From NCBI GenBank assembly GCA_036971615.1, contig JAYKKR010000014.1:744001-808000 (forward strand): DNA of 64,000 bases, in the 5' to 3' direction. This DNA is from Amyloporia xantha (taxonomy: Eukaryota > Basidiomycota > Agaricomycetes > Polyporales > Adustoporiaceae). Every line of letters begins with the position of its first letter. Position 1 is the first letter of the stretch. The position numbers and the translations under genes were made by a program. Below, one piece after another: positions 57,322-64,000 of this stretch. Below the pieces are notes generated by a model that saw only the letters and a program-made list of their open reading frames with translations, made no database searches and was not told the DNA's origin.

Positions 57322-59092
57322 ATGCCTGTCGACCTCACTACGCCCCCGTCCGCCCGCCGCGCCATCCCCACCATCGAACAGCAACTCGACACGCTACGGG
57401 GCGCGGAACCAGAGCTCGGCGACGACCCCTCGCCGCGGGACCTCCAGGAGTGGCTTCGATGGGTGAACTCGGTGGGCCAGGCCTGGGTGAGTGTCCCGTT
57501 CGCGATTCCCTGCGCGCCGTCGCTTCCTAACTGTAAACATCCCTGCTAGGTGGCGCTAGCGGCGGCCCATGCGGTGGCCAGCCACGAAACGACGCCGCGC
57601 AGCGCCCCCGCTATGGAGCTACAAACCTGGCTCGCGACCACGCGCGGCCGCCTCATGGCCTACCGCGACGAGTTTCCTGTCGCGGATCGGTACTACGACA
57701 CCCTCTTGCAGCGCCTCTCCCCCGCCCACAACGCCACCTTCCTCGCCGGCACGCAAAATTTTACCTGGAATCGCCACGCCCGCACCCTCCACAACCTCTG
57801 GCCCCCGGCTCCATTCCCTCCTACCGACGCCGATACGTCCGCCTCGGGCTCCCGCTACACCTCCCCGTCAGAAACGGACGAAGTAAGTCGCAACGCCTCT
57901 TCAGGCGGAAGCGTGCCGCTAACGCCGTCGACCGTGGAGTTGGAGGAAGACGAGGGGAGGGACGGTAGATCCCTCGTCCGACCTTGTCCCGCCGTCCCCG
58001 CCGCCTCCGCGCACCGTGGGTGGGAGGAAGCGACAGACGAAAGGTAGAACGGCCGCCCCGAAGCCTCCCAAGGCCCCCGCCTTTCTATCAAGGTTCCCCC
58101 TCGTCTCGCCACCGCCGCCAACGCCAAAGAGCCTCGCTGATCGCCCGAACCGCGATCGGCGAGGTCCCATCGTATACCTCAACCACCCCCGTGTGCGTAC
58201 TGCACCAAGAAGGGGTATCGCTGCGCGGGAGACGGCACTCGCCGCCATGTTTGCGAGTCGTGCATGATCGCGCGGGCGAAGTGCACCATCCGCGACGATC
58301 CCCCCGCCAATCGTAAGTCCTTCCCCCGCTCTTCCTCCCGCAGGTACGTTTCATTCCACTTCCCCAGAGCACCTCGAGTTCGTCGGCCCGCAGTCTGACG
58401 AGGACGACGACGAGCCGCCATACCCTCCCGAATTCCCGCTCACCAACCGCGCCCGTCCCGTCGTCCTCATCCCGCCCCGTCCGCGCGCTACCACCATCCG
58501 TCCACCCATCACGTCCCCTGCCCCTGCACCCGCTACGCCCTCTCCCCGGCCATCCGCACCCCCTCGGCCCGCTGAGGAACCTCTGTTCCTACCCATGACG
58601 CCCGAGCACCCAGATGCCTTCCCATGGGAACCCTCCAGCCTCCTTCCGGCCTTCTCTCCCCTTCCCCTTCGGTCTCCCCCCGCCCTCATTCGTCGCCCCC
58701 GCAATCTCAACCTCTTGGACGTCGCCGCGGATCCCCCATGCGAGCCGCAGACCGAGCTCGAGATGTGGCTCGTCGCTCGATTAGCGGCGACCACCGACTT
58801 CCTCTTTCAGATGGCCGATCGAGCGCGGGACCTCGGGTACGCCGAGCAGTTCGGAATTCCCGACTACCCCGACCATACGCCCGCCCCCGTTCGCTCCGAC
58901 AGCCCCGCCCCCGACTTCATCGAAGGCTCGTCCAGCGGCCCCGCTCCCAACCCCGCTCCCGACAGCGACAACGCCGTCGCTGAGCTGCTTGCCGCTGAGC
59001 TCGAGTCCCCAACGCTTCCGCCGCTGTCGCCCACCGACGAGGACATGTTGGACCTCACTGGGGCGTCCAAAGGGAAAGGCCGCGAGACGTAG
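57322..59092 (+). CDS. retroelement-associated ORF family, member c, with Cys-rich zinc-finger-like module
   Basis: Exon 1 reads MPVDLTTPPSARRAIPTIEQ and ends PRDLQEWLRWVNSVGQAW; the next exon begins VALAAAHAVASHETTPRSAP. This is the same layout as copies a, b and d (Trp-rich helix, then an intron, then Ala-rich helix). Then come LATTRGRLMAYRDEFPVADR and a Pro/Ser-rich stretch. At about 58188-58290 one frame encodes CAYCTKKGYRCAGDGTRRHV and then CESCMIARAKC, a doubled C-x2-C-x6-C pattern like Zn2Cys6 or related Cys clusters. An intron (GTAAGT...CCGCAG, about 58314-58342) follows. The C-terminal frame ends FGIPDYPDHTPAPVRSDSPA to TGASKGKGRET at 59092. The Cys frame has a stop upstream (about 58138), so either another intron lies there or the gene is broken. 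Confidence 0.45.
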
Positions 59093-59414
59093 CGCGGGAC
59101 TCCCCCCTTGATTCGCGTAGTGTACGAAATGTACCAATATTCTTGTGGTTGAAGTAGCGTTTGGTCTCCCTTTGTACCGTAGTCCTTGTATGTACGCGCC
59201 GCCGCCCGCCGTTGATCGGCTAAAATCAATGCAAGTCAGTTCCTCGTTCCACAGCTTCCTTCCGTCCCGTGTCCCCCTGCCGCGTGCCTCCGCGCGTTCT
59301 GCGTAGAAGCCGCCTCGCGGCAAGCGCGTGTTGCGCCCCCTCGTATAACTACCGCCGCCCGTCGCCAAATTCCACGAGTTCTCCACCTCACCCCTTGACC
59401 TCCCGCCCAGTCTC
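59093..59414. other. spacer between ORF members c and d
   Basis: No gene is supported; presumably the 3' flank of member c and the promoter of member d. Confidence 0.35.
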
Positions 59415-60160
59415 ATGAGCACGACGCCCCCGGTGCTTTCTCCTGAGGAGGCCCGCGAAAGGTACCTGCAGGTCCTCTGCGACACCTCTATCCCTTCCGA
59501 ACCAGCCGCGCGCATCGCGTGGGTCCACGCCGTAGACACCGCCGAGGTACGTGCTCCCCTTCCGCCCGCACCATTTCTTGTCCCCGAACTCCCTTCTAGG
59601 CCATCCTTCATTCCACACTCCCAGAGGACTATGATCCTTCGTCCCCGTCGGAGCCTGCCCCCGGGATCGATGTCCTTGCCCGCCGCGCTGTGGTGGATTC
59701 CTTCCGCCTGCGCTACCTCCCGCATCCGCCGCCGGTTCCCGTCCGCCTGACCGCCTTAGAACTCCAAAACGCCCAACTCCAAGCGCGCCTCGACCAACTC
59801 GAACCCGCTCTCGCTCAGATCCTTCAAGTGCAAATGGACCCGCTGCGCTCTGACGTCATTGCCCGGGCCCTCGAGATCCTCGCGGAAGTAGATCACCGTT
59901 TGTCTCTCCAAGACACGGCCCTTTCTTCCGCGCTGGAGTACGTCCATATCCCTTCTTCGTGCCGAGGTCCACGCGCGTGCCCGCGATTCCTCGTCTGCCT
60001 TGCGTATCCTCCAAGACCAGGTCGCCCACGGGTTCGATCGAGCCGCCTTCTCCCTCTCTACCCACAACACCGTCATCCAGTCCCTTCTCCGCCGCGTCCT
60101 CGCCCTGGAAGCCCGCTTCCCTTCCCCGACCCTCCTTCCGTTCCCTACTCTTCCCCCCAT
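59415..60160 (+). pseudogene. retroelement-associated ORF family, member d, coiled-coil, frameshifted
   Basis: Exon 1 reads MSTTPPVLSPEEARERYLQV and ends RIAWVHAVDTAE. A GT-AG intron (59547-59599) leads to AILHSTLPEDYDPSSPSEPA. A clear amphipathic coiled-coil stretch follows (LTALELQNAQLQARLDQLEP, ALAQILQVQMDPLRSDV, IARALEILAEVDHRLSLQDT). Near 59950 the frame shifts, and heptad-like sequence continues in another frame (LLRAEVHARARDSS, ALRILQDQVAHGF, LLRRVLALEARF). The end runs into the antisense of the Gypsy integrase C-terminus at about 60160. Short N-terminal similarity to members a-c is in layout more than in sequence. Confidence 0.45.
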
Positions 60161-60162
60161 CG

Positions 60163-61566
60163 TCAGATCCTTCCTCCCCGCTCGATCCCCCCTTCCGCTT
60201 CCTCCCCATAACTCTTTTGCTCGCTTTCCCGACCCACCTCTTCATCCCCTACTTCCATTTCGTCTAATACCCCCTTTTGCGCTTCTTCCGCTTCTTCGAC
60301 GATCTTGCGCACGTCTAGTGCAACCTCCTTTCGCGCCTTATACGGTACCACACGGAACGCTGCGTACCGTAGTCTTGACACCGCTCCTGTTAGTTCCGCG
60401 AGTATGTAGGCTCCTCCTTTTGTACGCCGTATGACAATCATAGGCCCGAAATACCGGGGTTTTGACTTCCTGCTATGCTCCGTCTCGATCTGTGAGTTCC
60501 GCACCAGCACCAGATCCCCCGCTGCGAACACAAATTCCTTGATCGTCCGTGCGAACCGCCGCTCAAAATCCTTGACCGATGCGTATCGAGCCGCTAGCAC
60601 CCTCCGCCGTACGTCCTGCAAATCCTCCGCCCGTTTGAGCAGCTGCCGCCCCCGGATTTCAAGTAGGTCCACATCGCTGATCTCCTTCCGGTCGGGCGGC
60701 ACCAAGTACGTAGCTTCCGCCAGGTCGAAAGGGAAAACTGGCTCGATCCCGTGCGCGATATAGAAAGGCGAGGTGCCCGTCGATTTCTGAATCGTCACCC
60801 GTTCCGCCCAGAACACCGCATGCATCACCTTAGGCCACCCCTTCTCGTTCCCTCCGCAAAGCTTAACAGCTGCTTCCCGTACGTCCCGGTGCCTCCGCTC
60901 CACGATCCCGTTCGCCTGTGAGTTGTACGCTGATATTCGAATATGGTTGATTTTGTACCGTTCCCGCAGGTGTTCCAATGCCGCAACAAACGGTGTCCCG
61001 TTATCCGTAACAATCTCCTCCACCGCTCCCCACCGACACAGCAGCTCCTCGTAGATGAAGTTTCCAATCGTCACTCCTGTCTCCTTCCGCAGCATCCGCC
61101 ATTCTGGGTAAGACGACAGGGAACAACGCGCTTGGACGATATGCGTGTACCCGTATGCTGTTGGCATGTGCATCGAGTCCATGTGCACCTTCGAAAACAG
61201 CCCCCCCGGCATAGGTACCGTCGGTGGGATGTGGTACTTGTGCGCCTTGCGGAGCTGACACTCATGGCAGCTTCCCACATACCATTTTACGTCGTGATCG
61301 AGACTAACCCACCAGAATCGTTCGAGGAGCCGGGCGCGCACCGTGAAGATCCCTTTGTGCCCGAGGGAGTCGTGCGCCTCTTTCATCAGGCCGTACCGCT
61401 TCCCTTTCTCCACCACCACCTTGTGCTTCCCTCCTTTATCTTTCTTCCAGAGCCTCCCCCTTTGACAAAGAACTTGCTGGCGTAACGGACGAACGCAGGT
61501 GAACTGCCTCTCGTCCATTCCTTCCGGCCGCCTCGGGTCTCGTAAAAATTCGTCTACCTTCCGCAC
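60163..61566 (-). pseudogene. Gypsy integrase segment
   Basis: A 467-codon open frame. The zinc-binding HHCC domain shows AHDSLGHKGIFTVRARLLER then VGSCHECQLRKAH. The catalytic core has the three acidic residues in HMDSMHMP, VTDNGTPFVAALEHL and QANGIVERRHRDVREAAVKL. The C-terminal part has a GPY/F-like module, KPRYFGPMIVIRRTKGGAYI. It ends in a Glu-rich tail at 60163. The frame no longer connects to RNase H upstream. Confidence 0.88.
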
Positions 61567-61724
61567 CCTTTCCTCCCGCCCCTCCGTTGCTGACCTCTGG
61601 GATCTCCACCCCCTCTCCCGCGTCCAGCGACCACACCATCAGTCCCTCTTCGTCCCTCTTCCCTCCCGGCGTATTCAAGACCTCCATGGTGAACGCGTAG
61701 GCCTCGTCAATCCACTCTTCGAAG

Positions 61725-62105
61725 TCATCTTCCTCTTCCGGGTCTTCCTCTGCTGCCCCCGCCGCGAAAGCCCATCCGCCCCCGCATGCCGTTCCCCGGC
61801 ACGTGTACCAGCTTGAAGTCGAATAGGAGGATCCCAGCGATCCATCTGTTGATAGTGGTGTTTGGTTGGATGTCTGGGTTATTTAGCATCCCCTTAATAT
61901 ATTTGGCGTCGACTTCGACGACCAGCTTCTTCACTCCGATAATGTAGATCCGGCACGCTCGCAGCGCCCGGAACAACCCAAACAGCTCCAGCTTGGCTTG
62001 CGAGTATCGGGATTCGCGTTCGTTCCACGTTATGGACCCGAACCGGTTTGGCCTTCTCTTCCGTCCTCCCCTTTCTGTAAGATCACGAACCCCACCCCGA
62101 TCCAC
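61725..62105 (-). pseudogene. Gypsy RNase H segment
   Basis: Reads ITWNERESRYSQAKLELFGL, FRALRACRIYIIGVKKLVVE and DAKYIKGMLNNPDIQPNTTI, then LLFDFKLVHVPGNG. These are the Glu and Asp motifs of RNase H and the conserved end, after which the normal frame is lost (about 61785). The upstream half (VDSSWIGVGFVILQKGEDGR) sits in the preceding frame at 62150-62050. Confidence 0.8.
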
Positions 62106-62425
62106 GATGAATCCACCGCCAGAATTACCTCCCGTTCGGACCCATAGTCAATCGGGACGAGCGCGGGCGAGTTGATTACTGCGTCCTTCGGCTTCCGCAT
62201 AGCGTCCTCCTGCGCCTCCTCCCATACGAAGTCGGCTCCCTTCCGAAGCAGGTCGTTGAGTGGGCGCGCCATTTTCCCGAAGTCCTTTACGAACATCCGC
62301 ACCAGCCCGCAGGTCCCCAAAAATCCTCGCACGTTTGTTACCGTCTCGCACCGCGGCCAATCCTTGATCTTCTGCACTCGGGACTCCTCCGGGACCCTCC
62401 CTCGTACGTGCATCGGTGCCCTACC
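62030..62425 (-). pseudogene. Gypsy RT thumb/connection segment
   Basis: In a different frame from the RT core, this stretch reads RVQKIKDWPRCETVTNVRGF, LGTCGLVRMFVKDFGKMARP and LNDLLRKGADFVWEEAQEDA, then the first RNase H strand. It is the normal continuation of the RT segment after a frameshift near 62400. Confidence 0.8.
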
Positions 62426-63249
62426 ACCACCACCTCTGGAACGCACAAATACGCCTTCTTCCCCGAGAACGTCCCTCCCACGTTCCCGATCCGTTGCAAC
62501 ACCCGATTTACGTTCTGTAGGTGTTCCCACACGAATCGCCTTATCCCTGGGTTCCCCTCGATTGTCTCATACCCCCCTTCCAGCTCGTACCGGGTCTTTG
62601 GCCCTTTAATTGGCACGTCGTCGATGAACGGGACCGTGACATGCGGAATCTCGTCCTGCAGGATGAAGGTCACATCCCCATGCATAATTTGCGCAGAGTT
62701 GGTATACCCCATCGGAATCGAGGTCAGCCGAAATGCCCCCAGCGGCGTCTGGAACGAGGTGATGTCCCGCGACCGGGCGTCCAGGGTCCGCTGGTCGAAA
62801 GCTACGTATAGGTCCAGGATCCCATAACATCCCCTTCCCCCAAAGGACTCCGCCAAATGTTCTACCAGTGGGGGAACCGCCGCGTCCTTGATAGCTACGC
62901 CGTTTAGGGGTTGTAGATCGTGCACCAACCGGAGGGACTTCCCGTCTTTCTTTACCACGCAAAACCACCTGGACCGGTACGACGAGTTCGAGGGCTCGTA
63001 CACCCCTGAAGCGATCTTGTCCTTGATGATTTGTACGACCTGATCAAAGATTCCCGGCGGGATAGGGATGTTCTTCAGCACCCACGGAACGTGTTCCACC
63101 GTCGGAATCATGACCGGGTCGAAGTATTCGTCCGAGAACCTTCCCTTCTCCGTCTCGTCCCAGGCGAACACCCGCTCGTGCTGTCCCACTAAAAAGTCCA
63201 CCAACTTCACTTCCTCCGGCCACAGGAATCCCCCTCCCCCTACGTCCAA
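62338..63249 (-). pseudogene. Gypsy reverse transcriptase segment
   Basis: A 303-codon frame with Ty3/Gypsy RT motifs in order: VKNIPIPPGI-like entry (VLKNIPIPPGIFDQVVQIIK), ASGVYEPSNSSYRSRWFCVV, KKDGKSLRLVHDLQPLN, FGGRGCYGILDLYVAFDQR, FQTPLGAFRLTSIPMGYTNS and HVTVPFIDDVPIKGP. The active-site box is FIDD, a form I believe is common in this agaricomycete lineage. The segment then reads RRFVWEHLQNVNRVLQRIG and ends in frame at GHRCTYEG before shifting. The aspartates are intact. Confidence 0.88.
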
Positions 63250-63326
63250 CGCCTTCCTCCGCTCGTCCGTATAACGCCCCTGCGGGTGGAACTCGGGCGG
63301 CCGACGAGGCAGTTCCGGTAGGTTCC

Positions 63327-63500
63327 TCAGGGGTCCCCTGGCGCTCTTCGCACGATTCGAAATTCTTCAGGTAGCGTTGTCGCCACCGGCCTTACCTTGT
63401 TCGCTACCTTCTTGTAGGCGTACGCATGTACCACCTCGTCTTCTTCTACCCAGAATCCTTCCTTCCCGCTCCTTCCGCTCCCTTCCGGCACTACGAGTCC
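63327..63500 (-). pseudogene. Gypsy protease-RT linker fragment
   Basis: Reads EGFWVEEDEVVHAYAYKKVA and NKVRPVATTLPEEFRIVRRA, the typical start of the region between protease and RT in agaricomycete Gypsy elements. It sits out of frame with the RT core. Confidence 0.65.
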
Positions 63501-63808
63501 TCCCTCCCGTGTTAAGTGTATCCTCTTCTTCCCTGCTCGCACCACCGGTGGTCGTTCGTTCATCTTGGGTTCGCGCGGCACATACGAGGAAACAGAAATG
63601 CATTGAGACTGAATATCCTTGCCGATACATGATATGTGCGAATTGTCCAGACGAGACGACGACACCCGGGTGCGATTACCTCTCTCTTCTTCCCCCCGCG
63701 CAGTGCTCCTCTCCGCCGATTTGCCTGCTCTATCTATCGGGTTGGAAGGGGTATACAGGGAGTATAAACGTACGAGTGCGTCTCCGCGAGCGTTGCCCGC
63801 ATCCTCGA

Positions 63809-64000
63809 CTATTGAAAACCCGCCGCGGAAGGCTTCCGTCGACCGTTCCGCGGTTTTGTCGCCACCATCACCCGTTCCCCTGTCTCCGGGTCCGTAAGAG
63901 TGATTTGTTGTTCGCCGGAGGGGAAGTCCCGCGTTTCGCAAGCAGTCAGAGCGAAGAAGGGCCGTCCCAGGAGGACTTCGAACGGCGCGTCGTCCAGCAC
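63809..64000 (-). pseudogene. Gypsy aspartic protease, C-terminal end (partial at window edge)
   Basis: The frame entering from the right edge reads MLDDAPFEVLLGRPFFALTA, matching the flap-to-end 'vLLGRPFf' motif of retropepsins, then QQITLTDPETGERVMVATKP. The catalytic DTG lies outside the window. Confidence 0.75.

Larger units (their letters stand above)
60163..64000 (-). mobile_element. degenerate Ty3/Gypsy retrotransposon, pol part, open at right edge
   Basis: Reading leftward from the window edge, the order is end of protease, linker, reverse transcriptase, RNase H, then integrase. This is the Ty3/Gypsy order (integrase last). The polyprotein is cut by several frame changes (about 63300, 62400, 62045, 61785 and 61560), so the copy is dead. 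Gag, the 5' LTR and the start lie beyond 64000. I could not identify the 3' LTR left of 60163. Confidence 0.88.

Noticed and set aside
58781..59725. A 314-codon minus-strand open frame
   Set aside because: Low-complexity Gly/Arg composition opposite the plus-strand ORFs c and d; a GC-driven shadow.
56833..60162. A 3' LTR for the Gypsy element
   Set aside because: I looked for a TG...CA block with a polypurine tract left of the integrase stop but found none I could defend without the matching 5' LTR, which is outside the window.
1..64000. CRISPR arrays, bacterial operons, ribosome-binding sites
   Set aside because: The spliced genes and promoter style are eukaryotic; no spaced palindromic repeat array is present.

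Overview
The window is a stretch of nuclear DNA from a filamentous basidiomycete, most likely an Agaricomycete (inference). Genes are cut by many short GT-AG introns of about 50-60 bases. The content is typical of mushroom-forming fungi: tandem P450s, F-box families, a Kre9-like GPI protein, a QCR6 hinge protein, and Gypsy/Copia elements of the usual agaricomycete kind. Only ATG starts were accepted, and most gene models were joined by eye from exon pieces.

The left part (about 1-35 kb) is gene-rich and mostly housekeeping. In order it holds a peptide methionine sulfoxide reductase (MsrA), a TPR/F-box protein, the respiratory complex III hinge protein QCR6, an F-box/propeller-like protein, a WRAP53/TCAB1-like WD40 protein, and a cytochrome P450. 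These are followed by the exosome nuclease DIS3/Rrp44, a histidine phosphatase, EMC1 of the ER membrane complex, a DUF4436-type membrane protein and a phenol-hydroxylase-like FAD monooxygenase. A 493-bp non-autonomous hAT-like element with a perfect 8-bp target duplication lies just after MsrA.

The middle (about 35-49 kb) carries a second, unrelated hAT-like MITE, also with a perfect 8-bp duplication. It also carries an inverted, truncated copy of part of the tyrosyl-DNA phosphodiesterase gene (TDP1) and an apparently intact TDP1 with ubiquitin-interacting-like motifs. A small GPI-anchored protein and two closely related P450 genes flank the TDP1 locus.

The right part (about 50-64 kb) is a repeat nest. 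It starts with a small acidic protein gene, then the 3' LTR and 5'-truncated body of a Copia element. Next comes a 1.26-kb tandem duplication and a set of four plus-strand spliced ORFs with similar N-terminal architecture: two decayed copies, one with a Cys-rich zinc-finger-like module, one with a coiled coil. The window ends in a frameshifted Gypsy polyprotein on the minus strand that runs off the right edge. The plus-strand ORF cluster, lying antisense and downstream of the Gypsy integrase, is the least explained part of the window.
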